From: Lentzea aerocolonigenes
GTDB taxonomy: Bacteria > Actinomycetota > Actinomycetes > Mycobacteriales > Pseudonocardiaceae
Length of the DNA stretch: 64,000 nt
Reading direction: 5' to 3'
NCBI RefSeq assembly: GCF_000974445.1
Contig: NZ_BBOJ01000025.1
Span: 89,198 to 153,197 of the forward strand
Shown one piece after another: positions 15,898 through 25,132 of this stretch. The position numbers were made by a program, and so were the translations under genes. The stretch's first letter is position 1. The number at the start of each line of letters is the position of its first letter. Under the pieces are notes generated by a model that searched no databases, was not told the DNA's origin, and saw nothing but the letters and a program-made list of their open reading frames with translations.

Positions 15898-16794
15898 GTG
15901 AAGGCATGGATCACGGCACACCGACCCCTTGTGGCCGGCGCGGCGGTGTTGGTGCTCGGTGGTGTGGTGGTACTGATCTTCGCGCTGCTCCGGCCGGCTC
16001 CCGAACCACCGGTCGCGGCGCCACCGAGCACGTCGGCCGCTCGGACGACCACCACCAGCACGACCACACCCACGAACGCTCCGCCGGCGACGACGGCACC
16101 GACGACGACCCGGACGACGACCGTTCCTCCGGGTAGCCCTTTCCCGGAGTCGTTGCGCGGCCAGGACGTCTCCAGACTGCCGACCGATCGCAAGGTCGTC
16201 GCGCTCACCTTCGACGCGGGCGCCAACGCCGCGGGACTGCCCAGCATCCTGCGCACGCTGGCGGACCAGCGGGTGCACGCGACGTTCTTCCTCACCGGTG
16301 ACTTCGCGCAGGCCGATCCGGGTCACGTCCAGGCGATCCTCGCCGCCGGGCACCGCGTCGGCAACCACTCGATGACGCACCCGTACCTGACCCGGTTGCC
16401 GGACAACGAGATCGCCGGCGAACTGACCAAGGCCGAGCAGGTTCTGCTGCGCACCGGCGCCGATCCCCGGCCGCTGTTCCGCTTCCCCTACGGTGATCGC
16501 GACGCACGGACGATCGCAGCCGTGAACGCGCGGGGCTACGTCGCGGTGCGGTGGACCGTCGACACGCTCGGCTGGCAGGGCACGGCTGCCGGTGGTAGCG
16601 CGCGGCGAGTGGTCGATCGCACGATCGAGGCGTTGCAGCCCGGTGAGATCGTGTTGATGCACATCGGATCTCACCCCGACGACAGATCCACTTTGGACGC
16701 TGACGCGCTGCCGGACGTGATCGCCGCCGCGCGGGCACGCGGCTACGAGTTCGTCACGCTCGACGCGCTGCTCGGTGACGGCCCGGCCGGCTGA
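15898..16794 (+). CDS. Membrane-anchored polysaccharide deacetylase (NodB/CE4)
   Basis: This 298-residue protein starts with an N-terminal membrane anchor (about residues 10-31), then a Thr/Pro/Ala-rich linker (about 35-80, suited to crossing the wall), then a CE4 deacetylase domain. The domain has the catalytic TFDAG (about 106-110), HSMTHPYLT metal-binding histidines, RFPYGDRD and a late LMHIG motif. Such enzymes remove N- or O-acetyl groups from peptidoglycan or other wall glycans outside the cell. GTG 15898 is preceded by GGTGGAGG. It converges on the FAAL operon. Confidence 0.88.
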   Translation: MKAWITAHRPLVAGAAVLVLGGVVVLIFALLRPAPEPPVAAPPSTSAARTTTTSTTTPTNAPPATTAPTTTRTTTVPPGSPFPESLRGQDVSRLPTDRKVVALTFDAGANAAGLPSILRTLADQRVHATFFLTGDFAQADPGHVQAILAAGHRVGNHSMTHPYLTRLPDNEIAGELTKAEQVLLRTGADPRPLFRFPYGDRDARTIAAVNARGYVAVRWTVDTLGWQGTAAGGSARRVVDRTIEALQPGEIVLMHIGSHPDDRSTLDADALPDVIAAARARGYEFVTLDALLGDGPAG

Positions 16795-16815
16795 GCACCC
16801 AGGACAACGCCCTCG

Positions 16816-18561
16816 TCAGGCGGGACCGCGCACACCCGCCGCGTAAGCGGCCCGGCAACCTCCTCGCAGCAGCTTGCCGCTGGAGCTGCGCGGCAACGTA
16901 CCCGGCGCGAGCAGCACGACGTCGTCGACCCTCACCCCGTGTCCGGTGTGGACGGTGCGGCGCACTGCGGTCGCGATCTCGTTCACGTCGACGTCGCCGA
17001 CCACTTCCGCCAGCACGACGACCTGTTCCCGTTGCCCGTCTTCGACGCCGAGCACGCAACAGGCCAGCACAGCCGGATGCGAGGTTTCCGCGGTGGCCTC
17101 GAGGTCGTGCGGATGGTGGTTGGCGCCCGCGACGATGATCACCTCTTTCGCCCTTCCGGTGACGAACAGCTCGCCGTCCCAGCGGAAGCCCGTGTCACCG
17201 GTGCGCAGGAACGTGCCGCGCCTGCCGGGCAGCTCGGCGTGGAACACCTCGTCGGGGCGGTTCCAGTAGCCGGTGCCCACGCTCGGGCCCTGCACGAAGA
17301 TCTCTCCCACCTCGCCCTCCGCGCACTCCTGCAGCGTGCCGGGATCGGCGATCACGAGCGTGACCGACGGCGGGACGGGACCGCAGCTGACCAGCCTCCT
17401 GCCACCGGGAGGATCGACCGGCAGGGCGCGCCCCCTGGTCAGCGCATCGGCGTCACAGCGCAGGATCACCGGCCCTTCTCCCACCAGGGCGCTGGTGACC
17501 ATGACGGTCGACTCCGCGAGGCCGTAGCCCGGCACGAGCGTGCCCCGGCGCAGACCCACCGGGACGAACACCTCGAGGAAACGCTCGAGCGTGCCGGCCC
17601 TGACCGGCTCACCGCCGATCAGGGCCATCTCCCAGCCGCTCAGGTCGAGCCTTGCCCGCTGGGCCTCGGAGACGCGTCGCACGCACAGGTCCAGCGCGAA
17701 GTTCGGCGCGCAGCTGTCGGCCCTGCCGAGCTGCGAGATGAGCCGCAGCCAGCTGACGGGGCTGCGGACGAAGATCCCGGCCGGGAACAGCACCGCCGGC
17801 CGCCCCGCGTACAGCGGGTCCAGCACACCGCCGATCAGGCCCATGTTGTAGTGCGAGGGCAGCCACGAGACGCTCGGCGGGCGGAGCAGTCCTTCCTCGT
17901 CGGACGGGCGGTACAGGTTGTCGTGGATCAGCGCGAGGTTGTGCAGGACGTTGCCGTGGGTCAGCGTCACGCCTTTGGGCTCGCCGGTCGATCCGGAGGA
18001 GTACTGCAGGTAGGCCGGAGTGTTGATGCCGATGCCGGGCGGCGTCCACCGGTCGGCGAGCGCGGGGTCGGTCTCGTCGACCGCGACGCGCACCAGGCCG
18101 GACAGTGCAGGCGACTCCTCGACCAGCGCGAGACACTTGGCGAAGGTGAGGCCGGTGGAGAGCAGCAGTTCCGGCCCGCAACTCTCGACGATCGACGAGA
18201 TCCGGCTCACCTTCAGGCTCGTCCTGGTGCCGTCGAGCGGCGCGACCGGCACGGCGATCAGCCCGGCGTACAGGCAGCCGAGGAACGCGATGTGGAAGTC
18301 CAGGCCGGGCTCGAAGCACAGCAGCGCTCGGGTGCCGCGGGGTGCGAGCTCACCGAGCCGGGTGGCCAGCGCCCGCGCCCGGCGGTCCAGGTCGGCCAGC
18401 GTCAGCGCGTCCCACTCGGTTCGTCCGTCGGCGTAGAAGGAGTAGGTGCGCAGATCGGGTTCGGCCGCACTGCGGGCCCGGCACAGGTCGACCAGCGTGG
18501 TGAACTTCCGCCGGCCACCCGCGACCCCCTTCGGCAGCCGCACTCCGTCGCGGAGCTGCAT
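16816..18561 (-). CDS. Fatty acyl-AMP ligase (FAAL), canonical motifs
   Basis: This 581-residue acyl-adenylating enzyme has YLQYSSGSTGEPKG (A3), GYGLAESTVMV (A5), LRTGDTGF (A7), a GRAKE core (A8) and a C-terminal LPRSSSGKLLR bearing the A10 lysine. Spacing and the AESTVM motif fit FAALs of the FadD32 type, which load fatty acids as acyl-adenylates onto ACPs rather than CoA. ATG 18561 overlaps the stop of the upstream FAAL (ATGA). No ACP, PKS or NRPS is visible nearby, so the acceptor is unknown. Confidence 0.88.
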   Translation of the reverse strand: MQLRDGVRLPKGVAGGRRKFTTLVDLCRARSAAEPDLRTYSFYADGRTEWDALTLADLDRRARALATRLGELAPRGTRALLCFEPGLDFHIAFLGCLYAGLIAVPVAPLDGTRTSLKVSRISSIVESCGPELLLSTGLTFAKCLALVEESPALSGLVRVAVDETDPALADRWTPPGIGINTPAYLQYSSGSTGEPKGVTLTHGNVLHNLALIHDNLYRPSDEEGLLRPPSVSWLPSHYNMGLIGGVLDPLYAGRPAVLFPAGIFVRSPVSWLRLISQLGRADSCAPNFALDLCVRRVSEAQRARLDLSGWEMALIGGEPVRAGTLERFLEVFVPVGLRRGTLVPGYGLAESTVMVTSALVGEGPVILRCDADALTRGRALPVDPPGGRRLVSCGPVPPSVTLVIADPGTLQECAEGEVGEIFVQGPSVGTGYWNRPDEVFHAELPGRRGTFLRTGDTGFRWDGELFVTGRAKEVIIVAGANHHPHDLEATAETSHPAVLACCVLGVEDGQREQVVVLAEVVGDVDVNEIATAVRRTVHTGHGVRVDDVVLLAPGTLPRSSSGKLLRGGCRAAYAAGVRGPA

Positions 18562-20243
18562 CACTTGCCTCCCAGCACGAGCGCACGACAGGCGGCACGG
18601 CGCAGCTTTCCGCTCGTGGTGAGCGGCAGCGCGCCCGGTGACAGCAGTGCCACCCGGCTGAGCACCACTCCGTTCTCCGCGTGCACCGCTGTGGAGACGG
18701 CGTACCGGATCTCGTCCTGGGACGTGGTCCGGTGCCGGTGGTCGACTTCGACGAACATCACGACGTCCGAGCCGTCCATCACCGCGCACGCCATCCGCAC
18801 CGCTGCGTGGCTGTCCGCCGCGGTCGCCTCGACGTCGTACGGGTAGAGCTGGCGTCCGTCCACCTCGAGCAGGTCGGGGATCCGGCAGGTCACGAAGAGC
18901 TGACCTTCGAAGAGGAATCCCAGATTTCCGGTGCGCAGGAACCGGCGTCCGTCCACCAGTGCGCCGAACGTCTGCTCGGTGCCGATCGGGTCGTTCCAGT
19001 ACCCCGCACCGATGCTCGGACCGGACACGAGGATCTCGCCGACCTCGCCGGGTCCGAGAGGCGTGCACGTCTCCGGGTCGGCGATCACCACGTCCAGCGA
19101 GGGATCCGGTTCGCCGCAGCCCACCAGGCTTCGCGCACCGGCGCCGCTGGACGCCCGTTCGACCCTGCCCCGCTCCAGCGCGGCCGAGTCGAACGGGCGC
19201 ACCACCGGCTGCCCGTCGAGCGGACCGCCGCTGATCAGCACGGTCGACTCGGCCATGCCGTAGCTGGGGAAGAACGTCTCGCGGCGGAACCCGCACCTGG
19301 CGAAGCGCGCGGTGAACCGGTCGATCGTCGACGCGTGCAGCGGCTCGTCGCTGATCGCGGCGATCCGCCAGCGACTCAGGTCGAGTCCGTCCCGCTGGTC
19401 GTCGGTGACCCGGCGCAGGCACAGTTCGTACCCCAGGCTCGGTGCGGCCGCGATCTCCGCTCCGTAGCGCGAGATCGCCCGCAGCCAGTTCGCGGGCACC
19501 CGTGCGAAGGACTGCGCCGACATCAGCACGGACAGCTGTCCGAGGAAGAGCGGTTGCAACACGCCGCCGACGAGCCCCATGTCGTGGAACACCGGGAGCC
19601 ACGACACCGTCGGCGCGACCCGCCTGTAGTCCTCGTCCGGCCGGGAGCCGCCCCGGACGATGAGCTCGAGGTTGTGCAGCACGCCCGCATGGGTGAGCAC
19701 GACGCCTTTGGGCCTGCCCGTGGTGCCGGAGGTGTACTGCAGGTAGGCGATCTCGTGCTGTTCGTCCGTGTCGTTCCACTCGGATCCACCGTCGGTCACG
19801 GTATCGGTGGCGAGCGGGATCAACGGCCGTTGGCCGAGGATCGCCTGCAGTCCGGCCAAAGTATCCTTTGTGGACAGCAGGAGGGCAGGTTCGCAGTCGT
19901 CGGCGATGGCCGTCAACCGGGTGTGCCGCGCGTCGCCCGACGCCCTGCGCACCGGCGGCGCCGGCACCGCGATGATGCCGGCGTACAGACACCCCAGGAA
20001 GGCCGCCACGAACTCCAGCCCGGGCGGATGGCACAGCAGCGCGCGAGATCCCGGCTGCGCGAGTGACCGCAGTCGTACGGCGATCGCCCGTGCGCGGACA
20101 TCCAGTTCCGCGTAGGTGAGTGCGGCCGACTCCACGACGCCGCTCTCCAGGAACACGAACGCGCGTTCCTCGCCTCTGCGTGCCACCTGCCTGCGACACA
20201 GTTCCGCCAGGTTCGCCACGTCGGCCGTCGTTTCCGCTGACAC
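18561..20243 (-). CDS. Divergent fatty acyl-AMP ligase, first of a tandem pair
   Basis: This 560-residue FAAL homologue keeps the A3 loop (LQYTSGTTGRPKG), the A5 motif SYGMAESTVLI and the A10 lysine (LPLTTSGKLRR). The ribose-binding aspartate of A7 is asparagine (LRTGNLGF), and the A8 hinge GRxKD reads CRIPD. Adenylation may therefore be weakened or altered. It starts with GTG 20243 and is co-translated with the next FAAL. It could form a heterodimer or act on an unusual acid; neither can be told from sequence. Confidence 0.82.
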   Translation of the reverse strand: MSAETTADVANLAELCRRQVARRGEERAFVFLESGVVESAALTYAELDVRARAIAVRLRSLAQPGSRALLCHPPGLEFVAAFLGCLYAGIIAVPAPPVRRASGDARHTRLTAIADDCEPALLLSTKDTLAGLQAILGQRPLIPLATDTVTDGGSEWNDTDEQHEIAYLQYTSGTTGRPKGVVLTHAGVLHNLELIVRGGSRPDEDYRRVAPTVSWLPVFHDMGLVGGVLQPLFLGQLSVLMSAQSFARVPANWLRAISRYGAEIAAAPSLGYELCLRRVTDDQRDGLDLSRWRIAAISDEPLHASTIDRFTARFARCGFRRETFFPSYGMAESTVLISGGPLDGQPVVRPFDSAALERGRVERASSGAGARSLVGCGEPDPSLDVVIADPETCTPLGPGEVGEILVSGPSIGAGYWNDPIGTEQTFGALVDGRRFLRTGNLGFLFEGQLFVTCRIPDLLEVDGRQLYPYDVEATAADSHAAVRMACAVMDGSDVVMFVEVDHRHRTTSQDEIRYAVSTAVHAENGVVLSRVALLSPGALPLTTSGKLRRAACRALVLGGK

Positions 20244-20470
20244 CGCGCATCAACTCCCGTTTCCGGAGATTTCCGTTGCGGTGCAGACGTTACGGAGAGC
20301 CGCCGGCATTGTGATCAGTCGCGAGACGGAGCCGGGAATCAGTCTCGCGACCGCTGCCGCCGGAGCAGCCGCGGTGTTCTCCTCGACACATGCCTCATGA
20401 ACACACGTTCCTCGACTTCGCCCTGTCACATCCTTCGTTGCCTCCGCTGCCGCGAGAAGAGGAGGAAATC

Positions 20471-21670
20471 GTGATCACCGGCCTCGGCATGACGACCCCT
20501 CAGGGCGGTGACGTCCCGTCCACTTGGGACGCACTGCTCGCGGGCACCTCCGGCGTGCGCGTGCTCGACGCTCCGTGGGCCGCCGACCTGCCGGTGCGGC
20601 TCGGCGCGCCGGTGCGCGAGGACCCCGGGTCTTTGCTCGACCGCGTGGCACGCCGCCGGATGGACCGGTGCCAGCAGCTCGCCGTCGTCGCGGCACGGCA
20701 GGCGTGGGCGGACGCGGGAGCACCGGAGGTGGAGCCCGAGCGGCTGGCGGTGGTGTTCGGCACCGGGCTGGGTGGCGGTGGCACGCTGGTCGAGCAGTAC
20801 GACCGGTGTCAGGAGCTCGGTCCCGACCGCGTCTCGCCGTTCACCGTCACGATGCTGATGCCGAACGGCCCGGCTGCCGCCGTCAGCATGGATCTCGGTG
20901 CACGAGGTGGTGCGCACGCCCCCACGAGCGCGTGCGCCTCCGGTGCGGAAGCCATCGCGCTCGGCGCCGCGCTGCTGCGCCGCGGGCTCGCGGACGTGGT
21001 CGTCGCCGGTGGCACCGAGGCGTGCCTCGGCCGGCTGTCGATCGCGGCGTTCGCCCGGATGGGAGCGTTGTCCCGCAACCACGACGACCCCTCGGCCGCA
21101 TCGCGTCCGTTCGACGCGAGACGTGACGGGTTCGTCATGGCCGAGGGTGCGGGCGCTCTCGTGCTGGAACGCGCCTCGTTCGCCCGCGCACGAGGCGCTC
21201 GCGTCACCGCCCGGCTCGCCGGCGTCGGCATGACCTCCGACGCGCACGACATGACCGCGCCGTCACCGGACGGCCAGATCCGCGCCATCCGGCAGGCGCT
21301 GCGGTCGGCGGCGCTGAGCCCGTACGACGTCACGCACGTGAACGCGCACGCGCCGGGCACCCAGGTCGGCGACCGCGTCGAAGCCGCCGCGGTGCTGGAG
21401 GCCCTGGGCCCGCACCCGCTGGTCACCGCGACCAAGTCCGTGACCGGTCACCTCATCGGCGGCGCGGGTGCGGTCGAGGCGATCTTCACCGTGCTGGCCG
21501 TGCGCGACGGTGTCGTCCCGCCGACGCGCAACCTCGACGACCAGGACTCCGACGTGAAGCTGGAGATCGTCGCGGACCGGCCGCGGCACGCGCGGGTCGT
21601 CGCCGCGATCTCCAACTCGTTCGGATTCGGCGGGCACAACGTCGTGCTCGCGTTCACCCGGCCCGGGTGA
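20471..21670 (+). CDS. Beta-ketoacyl-ACP synthase (KAS II/FabF-like)
   Basis: This 399-residue thiolase-fold condensing enzyme has the active-site cysteine in TSACASGAEA (C155), a first histidine in VNAHAPGTQVGD and the second in KSVTGHLIGGAGA. GTG 20471 is chosen because GAGGAGG precedes it by a good distance and the family's ITGLG start follows at once; ATG 20390 would add 27 atypical residues. It is divergent from the FAAL operon, and its last 17 bases overlap the 3' end of the LuxR gene on the other strand. Confidence 0.88.
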   Translation: MITGLGMTTPQGGDVPSTWDALLAGTSGVRVLDAPWAADLPVRLGAPVREDPGSLLDRVARRRMDRCQQLAVVAARQAWADAGAPEVEPERLAVVFGTGLGGGGTLVEQYDRCQELGPDRVSPFTVTMLMPNGPAAAVSMDLGARGGAHAPTSACASGAEAIALGAALLRRGLADVVVAGGTEACLGRLSIAAFARMGALSRNHDDPSAASRPFDARRDGFVMAEGAGALVLERASFARARGARVTARLAGVGMTSDAHDMTAPSPDGQIRAIRQALRSAALSPYDVTHVNAHAPGTQVGDRVEAAAVLEALGPHPLVTATKSVTGHLIGGAGAVEAIFTVLAVRDGVVPPTRNLDDQDSDVKLEIVADRPRHARVVAAISNSFGFGGHNVVLAFTRPG

Positions 21671-22286
21671 GCAGTCCCAGCCGCTGGGCGAGCAGTGCCG
21701 CGTGCATCCGGTTGGGCTGACCGAGTTTCGCGAGGATGTGCGAGACGTGGGACTTCACCGTGGCGCAGGTCAGGTAGAGCTCTCGCGCGATCTCGTCGTT
21801 GCTGCGGCCGCGCGCGATCCTGACCAGGACCTGACGTTCGCGATCGCTGAGCAGTCCCAGCCCGCGGTCGGCCTCCTCGGGCGGGGGCAGTATCTCGAAC
21901 CGGTCCAGCAGGCGTCCCGCCACCTCAGCGCCGAGGTGGGCGTGGCCCTGTGCCACGGCACGCACCGCGGCCACGAGTTCCTCGCGGCTCGCGCGCTTCA
22001 GGAGAAGCCCTCTCGCGCCGGCGGTGAGCACCCGGTGGAGCCGCTCGTCCGTGCACTCCCAGGCCAGCACGATGACGCCACCCGTGACACACGTCCTCAG
22101 GCGCGGCAGGTCGGTGACGTCCGCGGTGAGCACCACCTCGGGCTGATGTCGTCGTGCGAGGCACAGTCCCTCGGCCGCACGACTGGCCTCACCCACCACC
22201 ACGACATCCGCCGTTTCTTCCAGGGCGTTGCGGAACCCTTGGCGCACGAGGACTTCGTCGTCGATCAACAACACGGAGACCGGCAT
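21654..22286 (-). CDS. NarL/LuxR-family response regulator
   Basis: This 210-residue protein has an N-terminal receiver-like domain (VSVLLIDDEVLVRQGF; candidate phospho-acceptor in VVLTADVTDL, a weakly conserved site) and a C-terminal LuxR helix-turn-helix (LLSDRERQVLVRIARGRSN, YLTCATVKSHVSHILAKLG). The start ATG at 22286 overlaps the SDR stop by one base (TGATG), so the two are co-translated. No kinase is adjacent. It probably regulates the lipid-type block around it. Confidence 0.88.
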   Translation of the reverse strand: MPVSVLLIDDEVLVRQGFRNALEETADVVVVGEASRAAEGLCLARRHQPEVVLTADVTDLPRLRTCVTGGVIVLAWECTDERLHRVLTAGARGLLLKRASREELVAAVRAVAQGHAHLGAEVAGRLLDRFEILPPPEEADRGLGLLSDRERQVLVRIARGRSNDEIARELYLTCATVKSHVSHILAKLGQPNRMHAALLAQRLGLLTRAG

Positions 22287-22990
22287 CAGTGCCCCATCCC
22301 CAGCCCGCCGTCGACCGGGATCACGGCCCCTGTCACGTACCGCGCCGAGTCGCCCGCGAGCCACACGACCGCGGCCGCGACCTCCTCGGGTTCGGCGAAG
22401 CGCCGCAACGGAATCGACTCCCGGTACAGCTTGCCGTACTGCTCGGGCAGCGCCGCGGTCATGTCGGTGTCGACGTACCCCGGCGCGACGACGTTCGAGG
22501 TCACACCGCGGCTGCCCAGTTCGCGGGCGAGCGAGCGGGCGAGTCCGATCAGCCCCGCCTTGCTCGCGGCGTAGTTCGTCAGACCGGCGCTGCCGTACAT
22601 CGCGACCACCGAGGAGATGAAGATCATCCGGCCGTTCCGGGCACGGGCCATCGGCGTGGCAGCTCGCCGGGCACAACGCCACGCCCCGGTCAGGTTCGTG
22701 TCCAGCACCGAGGTGAACCTGTCCTCGGTCATGCGGGTGATGAGCGTGCTGTCGGTGATCCCGGCGTTGGCCACGAACACGTCCACCGGTCCCAGTTCGG
22801 ACTCGACCGCGGTGAAGGCCGCGTCCACCTGCTCGTTGTCGGTCACGTCGCACTTCACCCCGAAGGCACCCGCCGGGCAGTCACCGCCGCGGTGCGTCAC
22901 GGCCACCTTCGCGCCGTCGGACAAGAACGCCTCCGCGATCGCCCGGCCGATTCCCCGGTTGCCTCCGGTCACCAGCACCGTGCGCGTCAT
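22286..22990 (-). CDS. FabG/MabA-like 3-oxoacyl-ACP reductase (SDR)
   Basis: This 234-residue short-chain dehydrogenase has the NADP-binding TGGNRGIG at residues 8-15, NAG near 80, and the catalytic Ser-Tyr-Lys in ISSVVAMYGSAGLTNYAASK. It ends GYVDTDMT...VDGGLGMGH, like mycobacterial MabA and FabG. With the nearby ketosynthase it would supply the first two steps of a fatty-acid-like elongation. ATG 22990 follows AAAGGAG. It is the first gene of a two-gene operon with the LuxR regulator. Confidence 0.88.
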   Translation of the reverse strand: MTRTVLVTGGNRGIGRAIAEAFLSDGAKVAVTHRGGDCPAGAFGVKCDVTDNEQVDAAFTAVESELGPVDVFVANAGITDSTLITRMTEDRFTSVLDTNLTGAWRCARRAATPMARARNGRMIFISSVVAMYGSAGLTNYAASKAGLIGLARSLARELGSRGVTSNVVAPGYVDTDMTAALPEQYGKLYRESIPLRRFAEPEEVAAAVVWLAGDSARYVTGAVIPVDGGLGMGH

Positions 22991-23116
22991 GGCGTGCTCC
23001 TTTCGGATCATCGGCGTCCGGGTGATGCCACAGGTCGGTGTCCCGGCCGCCCCTATCGTGAGGTCGGATTCGGGCACCGTCGCCCTCAACCTGGTTCGAG
23101 GTTAGGGAGATCGACA

Positions 23117-24148
23117 GTGCCACCTGATGGCCGTCACGGCCGACGTGTTGACCTTTCCGGCCATCCGCCCGGTTTCCGCCGGGGCACGGCCGGAGTGCGG
23201 GCGATGGTCGAGGTCGGCACCGAACACGGCGTGGACGTGCGGAAGTGTCTGCACAGCACCGGAATCTCCCCCGAGATGCTGCACGGTGAGGGCGCGGTGG
23301 TGAGTGACACGCAGGAACTCGCGGTGGCCGCCAACCTCGTCACCGCGACCGGCCACGCGGCCGGGGTCGGGCTCGCCGTCGGCGAACGACTCTCGTTGCG
23401 CGCCTACGGGATCTGGGGTTTCGCGTTGCTGACCTGCCCGACGGTGCTGGGAGCCGTCGAGTTCGGCCTGCACTACCTGCCTCTCACCTGTGCGGTGACC
23501 GGCTTGAGCCTGCGGGTGTGCGAGGACGAGGCTCACCTGATCGTGGACGACCGCCGCTCCCCGGCAGCGCTGAGACCGTTCCTCGCCGAGCGGGAGGTCG
23601 CGGTCACGGCAGGCATTCTGCGGACCATCCTCGGTGAGTCGCCGCCCTCTCTGCGCGTGGAACTCCGCCGTTCCCGGCCGTCGGCCGACTACGAGAAGGC
23701 GATCGGCGCGCCGGTGCGGTTCGACACGCCGCACGACGCGATCGTCACGAGCAGCGCGGTGCTCGACCTCCCCCTGCCGCAAGCAGATCCGCTCACCATG
23801 ACGGCGTGCGAGCGCACGTGCCTCTCACTGCTGCGCGAACAGTGCGCCCCGTGCGTCGCTCAGGCCGTGCGGACGGTCATCGCCGAAGGTGTTACCGACG
23901 CCGGCCTCATCGCCGCCCGTCTACACCTGTCGGCCCGCACGTTGCGCCGGCATCTCGCCGCGGAGGGAACGTCGTTGCGCAACCTCGTGGACGAGGCCAG
24001 GCGGGTCAAGGCCATCGAGCTCATCACGCTGCACCACCTCGGCGTCGAGCAGGTCGCGCTGCGGCTCGGTTACGCCGAGGCCGCGACGTTCATCCGCGCG
24101 TTCCGCCGGTGGACGGGCACGACCCCCGGTGCGTACACCCGCCGCTGA
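23117..24148 (+). CDS. AraC-family regulator (VirS/OruR type)
   Basis: This 343-residue protein has an N-terminal arabinose-binding-like domain (about residues 25-205, GISPEMLHGEGAVVSDTQEL) and a C-terminal AraC helix-turn-helix pair (about 260-343, LHLSARTLRRHLAAEGTSL, LGYAEAATFIRAFRRWTG). This is the layout of VirS, which controls the mymA lipid operon in M. tuberculosis. GTG 23117 follows AGGGAGA. It is divergent from the FabG operon, so control of that operon is plausible. Confidence 0.87.
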   Translation: MPPDGRHGRRVDLSGHPPGFRRGTAGVRAMVEVGTEHGVDVRKCLHSTGISPEMLHGEGAVVSDTQELAVAANLVTATGHAAGVGLAVGERLSLRAYGIWGFALLTCPTVLGAVEFGLHYLPLTCAVTGLSLRVCEDEAHLIVDDRRSPAALRPFLAEREVAVTAGILRTILGESPPSLRVELRRSRPSADYEKAIGAPVRFDTPHDAIVTSSAVLDLPLPQADPLTMTACERTCLSLLREQCAPCVAQAVRTVIAEGVTDAGLIAARLHLSARTLRRHLAAEGTSLRNLVDEARRVKAIELITLHHLGVEQVALRLGYAEAATFIRAFRRWTGTTPGAYTRR

Positions 24149-24267
24149 TCTCGCCGGCAGACAGGCCGCACTGGTGATCGTGCTGCACCACGTGCTCGCG
24201 GACGGGGCCGGCGGACTCGCCGTCCTCGCCGGTCCGGCCCATCCGGGACCCGGACTCGCCCGGTCGA

Positions 24268-25104
24268 TCATCGGGAGTCCCGGCGCAGGTTGACGGCCAT
24301 CGCGACGAGCGCGACGAGGAGCACTCCCACGACGAACGGCTCCGCCGGATCGAATCCACGAGCCCCGGCGATCCCGGCCCTGGCCTGGAACACCAGGGCC
24401 ACGACGTAGTTCACCTGGTACAACGCACCGAACACGAGCACAGCGGTCGCGAGCACGAATCCCCACGAGTCGCGGAGCCACAACAGGACTGACGCCAGCA
24501 CACACGCCGGCGCGAAGAACGCCAGGTCGAGCACGTACGCCAGATGCACCGCCGGCATCGGGAGCACCAGCTGGCTCTCGTCCGGAAGCGCTCCGGTGAC
24601 GGCGAAGCGCAACGAGTAGAACACCCACATCCCGGCGAGGCCGAGCCCGAGGAGCATCAGCACCACGCTGATCGAACGCACCGGCGTTCCCGGCCTGAAC
24701 CGCCGGCGGACGGCGGCGGCGTCGAAGTTTCGGAACAGCAGCACCGCGGCCGCGACCGTCAAGGGCAGGAGGGCCACGTGCACGAGGAACATGTCGTTGA
24801 ACGACGATCCGAAGACGTAGATCGCGTAGTTGTAGCCGGCGTACATGAGCAGGCCGAGCCAGACCAGGCGTGCGCCGGCGGATCCCCGTCGTTCCACCAC
24901 CAACGCACCGACCAGCAGCGGCGTGGCCAGCAGCAGGGTGACCAGGTCGTAGGCTCGAAGCTCCGCACCGATCTCCGGGGAGTCCCGGTAGAGATCAGGA
25001 ATCCACAGTCCCACCGCGGACGACACGGCCATCAGCGCCGCCACGACCGCTGAAACCAGGCGGGCGGCGCGGAGGCTGTCCGTGCCGGTCTGCGTCTCGC
25101 CCAC
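24268..25104 (-). CDS. Polytopic membrane protein of unknown function, last gene of the sulfur operon
   Basis: This 278-residue protein has about eight hydrophobic helices and no cysteine motif or enzyme signature I recognise. GTG 25104 is preferred: AAGGGG lies seven bases upstream, while the longer reading from 25155 would overlap the DsrE gene. It follows the DsrE-like gene by 28 bp on the same strand and is probably the fourth gene of the SQR operon. A role in moving sulfur compounds or quinone-linked electron transfer is only a guess from context. Confidence 0.7.
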   Translation of the reverse strand: MGETQTGTDSLRAARLVSAVVAALMAVSSAVGLWIPDLYRDSPEIGAELRAYDLVTLLLATPLLVGALVVERRGSAGARLVWLGLLMYAGYNYAIYVFGSSFNDMFLVHVALLPLTVAAAVLLFRNFDAAAVRRRFRPGTPVRSISVVLMLLGLGLAGMWVFYSLRFAVTGALPDESQLVLPMPAVHLAYVLDLAFFAPACVLASVLLWLRDSWGFVLATAVLVFGALYQVNYVVALVFQARAGIAGARGFDPAEPFVVGVLLVALVAMAVNLRRDSR

Positions 25105-25132
25105 GTCGGCCCCTTCCGCCGAGCCTGCTCGG

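Noticed and set aside
20390..20470. ATG 20390 as the ketosynthase start
   Set aside because: It adds 27 atypical residues; GTG 20471 has GAGGAGG upstream and the family motif right after it.
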